A stretch of DNA of 64,000 nt from Casuarina equisetifolia. Its lineage: Eukaryota > Streptophyta > Magnoliopsida > Fagales > Casuarinaceae. The position numbers were made by a program, and so were the translations under genes. Below are positions 48,368 to 59,650 of the stretch, piece by piece. Below the pieces are notes generated by a model, which was not told the origin of the DNA, searched no databases, and saw nothing but the letters and a program-made list of their open reading frames with translations. Position 1 is the first letter of the stretch. Each line of letters begins with the position of its first letter. The stretch covers positions 1,426,001 to 1,490,000 of the forward strand of contig CM052357.1 in NCBI GenBank assembly GCA_028551475.1, read 5' to 3'.

Positions 48368-48543
48368 AGTAACATTAGTGTAACATCCCTACACCATAAG
48401 AGAAAGAACACTGCTCCCTAGACTTGACTTTACTTAGAGTCCATTCCAGCAACCCGCTAACAAATCTCTAGCTTGTCTCTTGTCAGCGGCTTCGTCAACA
48501 TATCTGTTCCATTATCATCAATGTGAATTTTCACAAAATCTAA

Positions 48544-51500
48544 CTACTTGGATTCTAATACATCTCTAATCCAATGATATCTAACATCAATGTGCTTAAA
48601 CCTTGAATGAGATGACGTGTTCTTACTGAGGTGGATGGAGCTTTGGTTGTCGCTATAAAGGATAACCATTCCTTGTTTTATGCCAAGTTCTTGAAGAAAC
48701 GTCTTCATCCACAGAGCTTCTTTTCCACCCTCAATGATTGCTATATACTCTGCTTCTGTTGTAGACAAAGCAACACAATCTTGTAGCCTAGACTGCCATG
48801 AAACTGCTCCCTTTGTGAAGGTAAGCATGTACCCTGTTGTAGATCTCCTCCCATTATGGTCACCAGCCATATCTACATCTATGTATCCAACCAATACAAG
48901 CTCATCATTACCAAAACACAAACACAATTTAGGAGTTCCTTTAAGGTACCTGAGTATCCATTTCACAGCTTCCCAATGCATTTTTTCAGGATCTGAAAGA
49001 AAACGACTAACTACTCCAACTACATGAGCAATATCTAGTCTAGTGCTTACTGCAACATACATCAAGCTACCAACTGTAGATGTATAAGGTGTTTTCTTCA
49101 TATACTTAACATCATTTTTACTTTCAGGCTTCTACTCCTTACTCAGCTTGAAATGACTTGCAAGTGGAGTACTAATTGCTTTTGTCTTGTCCATGTCAAA
49201 TTTCTAAAGTATCTTTTTTATATACTTCTCCTAAGATAGCCATAACTTTCTATGTTCTCTGTCGCATTTAACTTCCATATCAAGGATTTGCTTTACTAGT
49301 CCCAAATCTTTCATCGCGAAAGACTTGCCTAAATCCTTCTTCAGCTCAACAATCTTCTTAATGTCCTGGCCAACAATCAACATATCATCAACATATAGGA
49401 GTAGGATGACAAAATCACCACCTAGAAAGTCTTCACAAACACATAATGATTTAAGCTGATTTTGTTATAACCGTGTTGTAACATGGATGACTCAAACTTC
49501 TTGTACCACTGATGAGGTGCTTATTTTTTACCATACAAGCTTTTCTATAGTCGACATACAAGATTCTCCTTACCCTTCTCTATGAAGCCCTCAAGTTGCT
49601 CCATATAAATCTCTTCCTCCAAGTCTCTATAAAGGAATGCAGTCTTCACATCAAGTTGTTCTACCTCCAAGTTCAATTTAGTAGCCAAACCAAGTAACTC
49701 TGATTGAAGACATCCTCACTACAGGAAAGAAAATCTCCTCAAAGTCAATACCTTTCTTCTGACCATAACCCTTCACAACTAACCGCGCCTTATACCTTGG
49801 TAGTAGATTATTCTCTTCTGACTTCAACTTGTACACCCACTTATTTTTAAGTGCTCTCCTATCTTTAGGCAATGTCACAAGATCATAAGTGTGGTTTTCT
49901 CGCAAGGAATTCATCTCCTCTCGCATAGCTTTCTTTCACTCTTTCTTGTGCTCACATTCATTAGCTTCCTCATAGCATTGTGGTTTTCCCCCATCAGTTA
50001 GCATTAAGTACTCATGTGGTGGATATTTCATTGAAGTTTGACGCTCTCTACTAGATCTTCTCACTGGAGGCTGGGTTGATGACTCAATTGAATGATTATC
50101 AACATGTCCTTCAGATTCTTCAACAATTGGAGTTTTAGGAACTTCTTCACTTGCTACATCCTTAAATGGCTCTTCCTGTTTAGTTCCCCCTTCATGTGTA
50201 CTTACTGGGAAAGAAGAAGGTGGGATTATATCCTTAAGATTTTCATTAACAACTCTTGTCTTTTCAGTCTTCTTAAGATCTTCAATAGTCTGATCTTAAA
50301 AAAAAATAACATCTCTGCTTTTAATCAGTTTCTTTGCAGCTGGATCCCACAATCTGTATCCAAAAGCATCATGTCCATAACCTAAGAAGATGCAATCTCA
50401 AGCTTTATCATCAAGCTTGTTCCTCTCATCCTTAGGAATGTGAACAGACACCCTGCAATTAAATACTCTCAAGTGCTTGAAAGAAAGCTCCTTGCTAGTC
50501 CATACTCTCTTAGGTAGATCACCTTCTAATGGAACTGAAAGAGATAGGTTAATAAGATCTACTACAGTACATATAGCTTCACCCTAAAATGACTGAGATA
50601 ATTTAGAATGTGAAAGCATATAACTGATTCTCTCAACAATAGTTCTGTTCATCCGTTCTATAACCCCATTATGCTCTGGAGTTTTAGGAACTGTCTTCTC
50701 AAGCCTGATACCCTGAGTTTTGCAAGATTCTTCAAACAGCCTTTTGTATTCACCTCCATTATCTGCACGGACGCACTTTAGTTTCCTTCCAATTACTCTC
50801 TCAACCATAGCATGAAACTGTTTGAAGACTTCCAAAACCTGATCCTTAGTCTTCAGTGCATAAACCCATACCTTTCTAGAATGATCATCAATAAAGGTAA
50901 CAAAATACATAGCGCCACCAAGAGTTTTCACCTACAACATACACACATCTGAATGAATCAAATCAAGGACATGTTTTCTTCTAGACGGGGGTCCTCTCTG
51001 AAATGAGACTCTATGTTGCTTTCCAGCTAAGCAATGATCACAAGGCTTCAACTGCAAATCAGCACCACTGACTCTTGATATGATTTTATTTTTTATCAAA
51101 TGCTAAAGTCCATTCTCACTGAGATGTCCAAGTCACTTGTGCCATAGCTCTATGTGATTATCTTCCACCACATTTACCTTGCCTTTCTGAATACTAACTT
51201 TAGTCTTGTAGAGAGTATTGACCTTTTGCCCTTTTGCAAGTATAAGAGAGCCTCTACTAAGTTTCTATTTACCGCCACCAAAGTAGTTATCATATCCGTC
51301 ATCATCAAGGATGCTAGTAGAGATCAAGTTGAAAAAAATCTCAGAGACATATCTGACATTCTTCAGAACTAGCTTACATCCAACACTAGTTTCCAAGACT
51401 ACATCTCCAATGTCAACTATCTTTGCCTGTACATTATTTTCCAAGCTAGCACACCTAAAATCACCACCTGAATAAGATATGAAGAACCTTTCATGTGGGG

Positions 51501-51558
51501 TAACATGAAAAGAGGCACCTGTGTCAACAATCCAAGACGAAACCTGACATGAGATGTT
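48544..51558 (-). pseudogene. Copia pol remnant (protease, integrase, RT, RNase H)
   Basis: Reading on the minus strand: protease core WIVDTGASFHVTP near 51515; integrase zinc-finger text (CDHCLAGKQH) near 51030; integrase core 50931-50584 with FIDDHSRKVWVY, RADNGGEY and TPEHNGVIERMNRT, so the D, D and E residues are kept; RT with KWVYKLK and [12 protein letters not shown] (49926-49678) and the YVDDML active site near 49385; RNase H 49101-48544 with GSLMYVAVSTRLDIAH, YIDVDMAGD, ALSTTEAEYIA, SDNQSSIHLSKN and HIDVRYHWIRD. Frames are interrupted many times between and within domains, so no functional polyprotein can be made. Confidence 0.93.
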
Positions 51559-51561
51559 GAT

Positions 51562-52443
51562 CTAAGAATCACAAAAGATCATAATATCCTCAATACCGGA
51601 TGTAGTTGCCACTGTATCTTTTTCAACTTCCTTTTCTCCATTCCTTGATTCTTCTTCCTTGAGTATTATGCAGTCTCTCTTATAATGGCCAAACTTACCA
51701 CAATGATAGTACTTGATATCTTTCCTTGAACGTGAGACTCCATATGATCTATCAGAATTTGGTGCTCTACTTTTGCTTCTACCTCTACTCTTGCTTCTAT
51801 CTCTATTTCTGTCTACATATCTGTTTCTCCCCCTTCTTTCTGTAACCAATACTTTTGTATGTCCATGTGCTCCTTACTCAATTATTTTGGTTTCTTCATT
51901 AAGCAAACCTTCAAGGACTAACTTCATACTCAGAATGCCGTCCGGAGCTGAGTTTGTGAGAGTGACTACCAATGTCTGTCAACTATCAGGTAAGTTACTC
52001 AACAATAACATTGCTTACAATTCATCTTCTAAAGCAATCTTTATCGTTGTTAACTGATTCACCAAAGACTTAAACTTACTCAAGAACTCTGTCATCGGCT
52101 GTCCTACCTTATACTTCAAGTTAATTAACCTCTTGAGTAGGGAAACCTTATTTTGAGGAGTCTTGCATTCATAGAGAGCCTTAAGCTTCTTCTATAACTC
52201 ACTAGCTTTAGTTTCATGTGCAATATGGTGATAAATACTGTCCTCAACAAATTGTCTAATTTGATAAACAATCTTCTTATTCAACTTCTCCCATTCTTTA
52301 TCAGTCAGCTTCTTAAGCCTAGTAGAATCTCCTTTCACAACATCATACAGATCTCTACTAATCAAGTAATCTTCCATCTGTGACTTCTAAGTTTGGAAAT
52401 TAGATGAATTTAACATGGTCATACCTTTACCAGAAGTATTCAT
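51562..52443 (-). pseudogene. Copia gag remnant with CCHC zinc knuckle
   Basis: A start ATG at 52443 opens MNTSGKGMTMLNSSNFQT and meets TAG where Trp is normal, then MEDYLISRDLYDV...EKLNKKIVYQIRQF. A second TAG follows KASEL, then KKLKALYECKTPQNK, LINLKYKVGQPMTEFL and further stops. The C-terminal part has an Arg/Ser-rich stretch and the zinc knuckle YYHCGKFGHYKRDC. Several stops fit TGG-to-TAG type C-to-T changes on one strand. Confidence 0.9.
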
Positions 52444-53285
52444 ATCATCTATCACAACAAAATAAACTCCTTTTTTACTTCCCCCTCAAATAGAAATCAA
52501 AAATATAAAATTACCAAAATACCCCTCCTCAACAAATGCCAATCAAATTAACCAAAATATCTTTCTGATTATGCCCAAAAAAGTCAAATATCTCTCAAAA
52601 AATTATAGAAAAATACTGTAAAAATCGGCATAGAAATCACCTGAAAATTTCATCCGGTCAAGTCAACGCTTGGTTGGTCAACAGATAGCTGGACTAGGTT
52701 GACAAATCGGGTATGGATCTGGGCTAGGCTAGGTCTTTGGATCTAGTCAACGGTCAATGGTCAATAGGTCAAACTTTGACTTGGTCAATGGGTTAAACTT
52801 TGACTAGGTCAACTCTAGGTCAACAGAACCCGTTTTTATTGTTGTAGCCGCCTTTCTCCTCCGATTACCATCGTTCCAAAGTGGTTTCTGATGAAACAAG
52901 AACACCAATCAATAGATTGGCTTCCAATGAGTCTATAGAACTCAAAATCGCTCTACGAAATGCTCAAACGAAAGAGAAATCGCAATTCTCCTTTCAAGCT
53001 CACAGGTTTAACACAACCCGCAGCACTCCAATTGATTTTCCAACCATAAAGAAGTCAAAAATCACACAAACAAAGGCTAGAGAAGAAAGTTCGTACCTTA
53101 AACACTGATTTTAGCTTCTCCCTCCATCCGTTATACACCAAGTGTTCAACAAAAGGCTTCGTGGAACAAAGCCTTTGTTGACAACTTTCCTCTTGTGTGC
53201 AGTGTGCTAAATACACACCAAAACAGTCGTTCTTCCACTAACTGCCTAACAAAGAATAAGCCTTGGCCCTAATTTAGGAACCTAG

Positions 53286-53300
53286 GTGCCGATACCAATT
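53286..53300 (-). other. Primer-binding site of the copia element
   Basis: TTGGTATCGGCACC on the minus strand follows the 5' LTR directly. TGGTATC is the usual start of the plant copia site complementary to initiator tRNA-Met; the rest has diverged. Confidence 0.6.
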
Positions 53301-53687
53301 TGTTAGAAAACAAACCCGTGAATCTAAACTCACAGAATCTCTCAGGATCTTACCGCACACACAAAGAGAATATTAGTCAAGTAAAGAACACACAGAAATT
53401 ACGAGGTTCGGGATAATCCCTACATCCCTGGCCTAAGGAGCAATTCTTCACTATGATGAGGAGGGCTTACAGTGCTTACAGAAAAACCTCTGTTTTCTCT
53501 CAATCACTCTCAACCTCATACCTAGGTTTCCCCATAAGGTTTCTTTTTATACAAGTACTAAGGAAACCCAAATAGAATAGGACTAGGAGACCTAAATATA
53601 ATAAGATTGGAAAACCCTTATAAACTACCCATAATACAATTATGGTAGTTACATAATTACCCTTACTAATTTACTCCAAACCTAACA
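53301..53687 (-). repeat. 5' LTR of the copia element (387 bp)
   Basis: Same TGTTAG...CTAACA ends and length as the other LTR. It abuts the primer-binding site and so is the 5' LTR of the minus-strand element. Confidence 0.95.
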
Positions 53688-53692
53688 GCTAG
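53688..53692 (+). repeat. Right target-site duplication of the copia element (GCTAG)
   Basis: GCTAG is the undamaged copy of the duplicated target; the left copy reads ACTAG. Confidence 0.85.
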
Positions 53693-54619
53693 AGCGACGC
53701 CGAAACACTAACGAATGTCTAGTGACTCAAGTTGAGGAAAACCATCGAGTATGGCCTGCTAGCCATGATTTGTCCCAATTTTTCCAACAAGCTGGGGTAG
53801 CATATCTCAGGCATATTTTATGCAATTGTAGCCTCCGCATTCTATCCCAAGCTAGTTTTCTAGACGTAGCCATTGTAGTTGAGTGTTTTTAGAAGTGGGC
53901 AAGAACGGCCCACGGCAAACAGAGTTTCTTGTAAGAAAAAAACATTCAGAGATGTCAAGCTCCTCCAGCAATGGAAGTTTTGCAGCCGCTTTGCTCAACC
54001 CTTCATCGGCAATGTCGTGGCATCCTACAAGCCGTAGGCGTTTAAGCTTATTTGACCTATGAAGACGACATTAAAAGAAAAGTATTAAAATTGGGCTTCT
54101 TTCTAGTACTTATATTAGTACACATATGAATAGAAGTGTTAAAATTGGACTTCTTTCTAATGCTTATATCAGCATACATATGAATGGAATTGTTAAAATT
54201 GAGCTTCTTTCTAATAATTGTATCAGTATACATATGTATATGTATAGAAGTGTTAAAGTTAGGTGTATCTTATATTGAAATGGTGAAATACCTGTAAACA
54301 ATGTACTCGAGGAGAGCAGTGTTGCATATCTCCTCCACGTTGATGTTGACCAATTGGCCACAACTACGATCGATAGTGACGCAGAGCATTTGCTTGAGCT
54401 GACGGGGGTCACTCATCCTAGAGTTTTTGGGTATCTGTGCATGTCCACGGAGCGCCACATCGATGGCTCCTTGCAGAGCCTGTGCCATAACAAGCACACA
54501 TTCTATGCGCTCTTCAGGATCTCCACGGCACCCAGCTTCAACAGGATCGACTCCGTCAGTTAAGGGGGTAGATCTAACCAGCTACGAAAGTCACCAGCAC
54601 CGTTCGGTGGAAAGTCCAT

Positions 54620-56626
54620 TGCAAGCTTGTCTTCGATACAAGTCTTTTCATCCCCTACCACTTATTATTTAGCTTAATCCTTAATCCAGTGTGATTAGGA
54701 TTTAGACTCCTACTACAATTGAATGTTAGGCCCCCAAAATTATACAATCTCTTTTATTTAAAATCAAGACAAGTTTAATACCTATTGATAGCATAATTTA
54801 TTTATGAGTCAAGCTTTATTTATCAATTTATTCGTTTTATTTTTTCATTCTAAAAAATACTTATTAGAAAGGTGATTTCTTTCTTTAATACCATTTTATA
54901 CCTTTTACCCCTTAAAGATAAAATATTAAATTTAATCACAAAGATTAGGAATGGGGTGCAGGAATAGGATCAATACTTTGATGTAATATTAAAAAATTTA
55001 AGTCTTTTAAAAAAATTACTCATTAGAAAAATATAAATCATCATATTTTAAAAATAACATGGAATTCATACCCTTTTTAATTATAATTATAGAAAAAAAA
55101 AACTCTTTCCTCTTAGGTTGAATATTCTATTGAACTAATTACAAAGAGGTTAAAGATAATTTTCGACCATTAAACAACAATATGAGAGTTATCTAAAAAT
55201 AATTTGGGCTCATTAGCTTACAATGGGAAAAGTACCAAATGATAGATATGAACATGTGTAACTTTTGTATTTTTAATACCACATGTTATCCAGACAATAA
55301 GATAGAGAAATCCAAAGTGATAGAAAGTCCGATAGGTTAAAAAAATCTTAAATTTTTTTTGTTGAATTCAATTTCTCTTGAATGTGTCGGTTATACAAAT
55401 CTTAAATTTTATAATTAACTTTAAATTCTATTAATTGTAATGATTACAACAAATCCTAAAGTTTTATAGTTGAATTCAATTTTTATGATTGAGTTCCATA
55501 CTTACAAGCAGGACTAGAGACACCAATTAAATCAACTTAATTGGTGGTTCTTAAAAAAAAAAAAAGGGCGCTACTTTGATTTCGCGGGACCCACAAGACT
55601 CGGCAGCACATAAGCTTTTCCAAAAGAAGCCAACGTCAACTAATTCAACAGGACACCGCCTTGACAATGAAATTCAAGTTACTGAGTTAGAAGAAGACTT
55701 TTGTTTAAAATATTTGAGAAAATATTCTTTTCTCTTTAGTATTTATGGAACATTATTATTCACAATATCTTTCTAACATAAAACTTTCACATCATGAATA
55801 GATCTAGATAATCTACTTATAAATAATGACAAAATATATATAAATATATAAACTATATGATATTCCAAGGTATAGTAAGATAATCCTTATAAACAAAAAT
55901 TTATATAATATATATTTTTAAAAACCAATTTAGTGTCAATGTTATTTGGTGAATAGTTAAAAGACATAACTATTAAAAAAAAGGTGTATGAAAATCAAAT
56001 AAAAATAAATTACTTGTGAAAATAACAATAGATTAATACGAATCATGTCAAATATTTTGTATTATTTACCATCCGATTTATTAACTCCCGCGCTCACTTG
56101 AATCATCAACCCAACACATCTTGGGACTTTTGAATAGTATGGTCTGCAGTTTCCTCAGTCGAGCTTTATTCTATCTATTTATCTGAGCATTTATTTTTTT
56201 AATTTGTCAAGTGCTATAAGTTGTAAATTTTAACGATTAGAAATTACTACCTTAAATTCAAGTCAAGGTAGTAAAATTTTTACCGCATTTATTTAAAGGT
56301 GTGAGCAATGAATTCGCCCAAATGTGCGAAATAAGATGGTGGGGGCCGAACATGGGACCTCAGGGAACCACAAACCGTCAAACAGAACGTAGCCACACAG
56401 CACAAACTAGCAGTATAGGCTAGCGAAAACTGCTGTTGTACCATTATTGTGAACAACATAAAGATAATGATTTATTTAAAAATAAGAGAATACAAGATAT
56501 AGGACATACACTAACATTATAAATTTATTTAAAAGAGAATTAAGTCTGAAATCCTTTGACACAACAAAATATTCATCCACGAGGGATTAAGACACCATTA
56601 TTGCAAACGACATAAAGACTAGGATT
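54620..56626. other. Intergenic, end of the F-box array
   Basis: Contains two more pieces of the array's upstream module (54800-54890 and near 56140-56190, GTCGAGCTTTATTCTATC) and AT-rich text. A further degraded unit may lie here, but no F-box or LRR codons were found. The last 100-200 bp is the likely 3' UTR of the decarboxylase gene. Confidence 0.55.
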
Positions 56627-58180
56627 TTAGATGTTGCTTAGTACGGCAGCTGCATGCTCCTGCACCACTTTCCAGGCCTTGATCACGTGTCTTTCCTCTA
56701 CGAGAGTCGCACCCACGGCAAAGCGAATGGCGAACACATTTCCAACAATGGCATGAGTCATGTAAATCCGGCCTGACATGTTAATGGACTCCAGCAATTT
56801 CTGGTTTAGCTCATTTGAGGTTTCTTCTTCTAGGGTCTTACGATCCTGATCAGCTTTTCCATTTTCTTTTTCTGGGTAGCCCTTTCCTCTTGGCAAAACC
56901 CTAAAACAAACCATAGCGAAATTTCTAGGAACTACAACTTCAAACCTGTTATCCATCGCTACAAGCCCTTCAAACATCTTGGCCATTTCAACGTGACTTC
57001 TTAGGAAGTTCCTAAGCTTAACCACACCATAGTATCTAAGCACAAACCACAATTTCAAGGCTCGAAACCTGCGGCTCAGGGTAATCTGCCAGTCTTTGTA
57101 GTCCACCACTTTCCCCGAATCGGTGGCTTTGTTCCTCAAGTACTCAGGGTTGGTTGACAGTGATTTTGTCAAGGCTCTTGGATCTTTTACCCAAAGGCAG
57201 CAGCAATCTAAGCCCGTTAAGAACCATTTATGCGCATTGAGAGTGAATGAATTTGCATATTCAACGCCATCTAAGAAATGCTGGAGCTCTGGACAAATGC
57301 AGGCATTTCCGGCATAAGCAGCATCGACGTGAATCCACATGCAATAATCTTTTGCGACATTGCATAAAGACCTCAGCGGATCAACTGCGGTTGTTGCAGT
57401 CGTCCCCACTGTAGCACATAGAAAAAGTGGGACTAGGCCTGCTTCTATGTCCTTGCGAATTGTGAAGCGTAGCGAGTCTGGTGATATTGCCAATGATGTT
57501 GACAGATCGGTCTTGATGGCTCTAAAATTCTTTGGGTGGATTCCGGCTATTGCTGCTGCTTTTTGGAACGCAGAATGTGTTTGGTCCGACCCATAAACCA
57601 CCAACTTTCTCATGTTCTCTCTTCCGATTCGGCTTAGCATTTGATCCCTTGCAGCAACGATTGTGCACAGGATGGCCTCACAAGTAGTTCCTTGCAGAAC
57701 ACCCCCGCCATTGCCAGAGAAAAGGAAGGACTTGGGGAGCTTAAGCAACTCTCCAAGCCAATCCATGACTATCATCTCCAGTTCAGTGGCGGCTGGAGAT
57801 GCAATCCAGCTGAACCCGACCACATTGAATCCGGTGCTAAGCATGTCGCCTAGAATCCCTGCTGTGCTAGTATTGCATTGGAAGTAAGCAAAAAAGTTAG
57901 GGCTTTGCCAATGTGTTATACCAGGCATTATATGGTCGTGGACATCTTGGAGAATGGTTTCGATGGGTTCAGGATTATATGGGACGGACTCTGGCAAGCG
58001 TTTTCGGAGATATCCTGGTTCCACTTGGCTTCGGACCGGATATCTCTCAATATTCTGATAATAATCAGCTATGAAATCTATAAGCATATGGCCTTGCTGC
58101 CTGAACTCCTCAGGGTCAAGTGGATTTTTGGTGAAGAAAGAGGTGTGGTTGGGTTCAGTAACAAAGTTGAGACTATCCAT
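56627..58180 (-). CDS. TYDC: Tyrosine/DOPA decarboxylase (plant aromatic L-amino acid decarboxylase)
   Basis: A single 517-codon exon from ATG 58180 to TAA, normal length for the family. PLP-dependent group II decarboxylase: Lys318 in TLNAHKW binds PLP, His202 (DQTHSAF) stacks on it and Asp286 (IHVDAAYAG) pairs with its ring nitrogen. N-terminal [21 protein letters not shown] and [11 protein letters not shown] are diagnostic. Tyr347 in TNPEYLRNK marks a decarboxylase; the related aldehyde synthases have Phe there. Ser369 in [13 protein letters not shown] is the residue that, in plant enzymes, favours phenolic substrates (tyrosine, DOPA) over tryptophan (Gly). The predicted reaction is therefore L-tyrosine/L-DOPA to tyramine/dopamine plus CO2, in the cytosol, feeding hydroxycinnamoyl amides or benzylisoquinoline-type alkaloids. 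The gene is intact and stands alone here, with no pathway neighbours. The Tyr and Ser assignments rest on family knowledge; substrate is inference. Confidence 0.95.
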   Translation of the reverse strand: MDSLNFVTEPNHTSFFTKNPLDPEEFRQQGHMLIDFIADYYQNIERYPVRSQVEPGYLRKRLPESVPYNPEPIETILQDVHDHIMPGITHWQSPNFFAYFQCNTSTAGILGDMLSTGFNVVGFSWIASPAATELEMIVMDWLGELLKLPKSFLFSGNGGGVLQGTTCEAILCTIVAARDQMLSRIGRENMRKLVVYGSDQTHSAFQKAAAIAGIHPKNFRAIKTDLSTSLAISPDSLRFTIRKDIEAGLVPLFLCATVGTTATTAVDPLRSLCNVAKDYCMWIHVDAAYAGNACICPELQHFLDGVEYANSFTLNAHKWFLTGLDCCCLWVKDPRALTKSLSTNPEYLRNKATDSGKVVDYKDWQITLSRRFRALKLWFVLRYYGVVKLRNFLRSHVEMAKMFEGLVAMDNRFEVVVPRNFAMVCFRVLPRGKGYPEKENGKADQDRKTLEEETSNELNQKLLESINMSGRIYMTHAIVGNVFAIRFAVGATLVEERHVIKAWKVVQEHAAAVLSNI

Positions 58181-58322
58181 CTTTTGATACTGAGAAAGGA
58201 AACGGTTTTGGCTTCTTTGGTTATCCTGTGGAAGATTTTTTCTTTCTGAAACAAGGAAGAGGTAAAGGAGCTAGTAGTGATTACTGGCTAGTCGATGAGG
58301 TATAATGAAGTGAATGAAGGGT

Positions 58323-58331
58323 TTATATAGA
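58323..58331 (-). promoter_or_regulatory. Probable TATA box of TYDC
   Basis: CTATATAAAC on the minus strand lies about 145 bp upstream of the start codon, in a typical plant core-promoter position. Confidence 0.65.
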
Positions 58332-58339
58332 GGCCAACC

Positions 58340-59570
58340 ATTGAACCCGCACTTGCGACTTCTTCAAAGTGATTGTATTGGGCGGCAAAATTGTATTGAT
58401 ATCGATTTTTTTCACTTAAAGGATTGGCCCAGAAGCGTGCACGAGGAGATAACGGATCTGGGGATCCACAATTTTGCTTTCATTTAAGGATTTCTTGTCA
58501 TCTACCTAAACGGGAGTGGAGTGGCAGCAGCAATGGGATGTGGTCCATTAGATGAATGAAAGGGTTGGGCTTTAAGCCTAAAGACAGAGCATCCTATGTT
58601 CTTGAGAAATATCTTCTTCTTTTTTTCGGATTGTTATTTTGGATTGTTATGTATTTTATATATCTCAAGATTTTAATACAAAATAATTCAATCAATCATT
58701 CTTTATTAAATAAAAAATTAATATTTAGAAAATTTTAGAACTTTTAGAAATACTTATTAAAATTAGTAAAGTTGTCATTTTTAACTAACCAAATTCTGCC
58801 CTTTAGTTAGGGCCTTGTGAACTTGTTAATTCCAGGACCTCACGTTTAACGCCATTCGTGAGATTCTTGTTTGCAAGATAAATACATCACCTATGTAGTT
58901 TTTGTTTTTTTTTTTAATTTATAAAAAAAAGAACAATAACCAATAAATTTTATTCATAATCACAAAACTGGACGTAAATCAATTTGGTTGTTCACATCCC
59001 AAGACTTTAGAGAGTTCTTGAAGCATCTAAGTTATGATTTTGGAGCTCATTTGCCTTATCATATACAATCACCTATTGGATATATACATTCATTTTATTT
59101 ATTACAAAATAAGATATCCTATTAAGGCCACATATAATATCATATCAAATTTTCAAATACTTTAAATATTTAAGTTTTTAGTTATTCTGGGATATTTTTA
59201 CATTGAAAATTGATCTCTAACAAATTTCTTAATAACTTCAAGAGTAACAATCTTTGACTTAACAATATATTTAAAAATATTTATCATTCATTTCCTTTTA
59301 AACAATACAAGTAAATAAAGTAAATACTTCCCTTGAATTTGGCCGTGGGACGGGGTTTTCTCCTTTTAGATGCCTATCTTTTTGAAGTTCCGTTAGTTGT
59401 TGAAGACTCCAAGGTCTCTAATTTGTTGCTCTCGGCTGTGGCCTTGTGAGCTTCTCACTTTAATACAGTCGATGAGATTTTCGTTTGCAAGATAAAAATG
59501 ATTCCAAGCTCTCTAATGTGATGCTTTTGGGTGGGGGCTTGTGAGCTTGTCACCTGAAAGATGAGCATTG
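58340..59570. other. TYDC upstream region and intergenic DNA
   Basis: The first few hundred bp should hold the TYDC promoter. Farther out, a diverged motif (GGCCTTGTGAGCTT...GATTTTCGTTTGCAAGATAAA) occurs at 58811-58890 and 59435-59500, with a partial copy at 59525-59560. No gene. Confidence 0.6.
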
Positions 59571-59650
59571 TTTTTTTTTTTTTGGGTGAAAAGTCAAATT
59601 ATATATCACCCGTAAAAAAATTTACAAGATTATTCAATTACAAAATATCA

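Larger units (their letters stand above)
47966..53687 (-). mobile_element. Ty1/copia LTR retrotransposon, complete structure, non-functional
   Basis: The 5,722-bp element has two 387-bp LTRs, a 5-bp target duplication, a primer-binding site next to the 5' LTR and a polypurine tract next to the 3' LTR. Coding order on the minus strand is gag, protease, integrase, reverse transcriptase, RNase H; integrase before RT defines the copia type. Both gag and pol are broken by stops and frameshifts. It lies in the LRR exon of F-box copy H in the same orientation as that gene. About 25 differences between LTRs (roughly 6%) suggest an insertion of a few million years, depending on the substitution rate. 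Confidence 0.96.
47842..54619 (-). pseudogene. SKIP19-like F-box/LRR, copy H, split by a copia retrotransposon
   Basis: Exon 1 is 54619..54292. Exon 2 starts at 54056, runs to 53688, is broken by the 47966-53687 element, and resumes at 47965..47842. Exon 1 begins MDFPPNGAGDFRSWLDLPP, then TAA where Glu is expected, a second stop TAG (54503-54505) at the same Gln codon as in copy G, and a third stop after KTLG. Exon 2 keeps LVGCHDIADEGL and KLPLLEELDIS but shifts frame in a T-run after ECFF, and has TAG in place of CGG after LDIR. Beyond the element the text resumes GNLGKKCAEQ with another frameshift and ends DSTDDYDICLSNDIFFNFNE, an acidic tail recalling copy A. At least six disabling changes besides the insertion show a long-dead copy. 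Confidence 0.93.

Noticed and set aside
51713-52057. Plus-strand ORF with Leu-rich stretches within the copia element
   Set aside because: Antisense of the Arg/Ser-rich gag region.
57123-58249. Plus-strand ORFs opposite the decarboxylase gene
   Set aside because: They are antisense shadows of the intact 517-codon frame.
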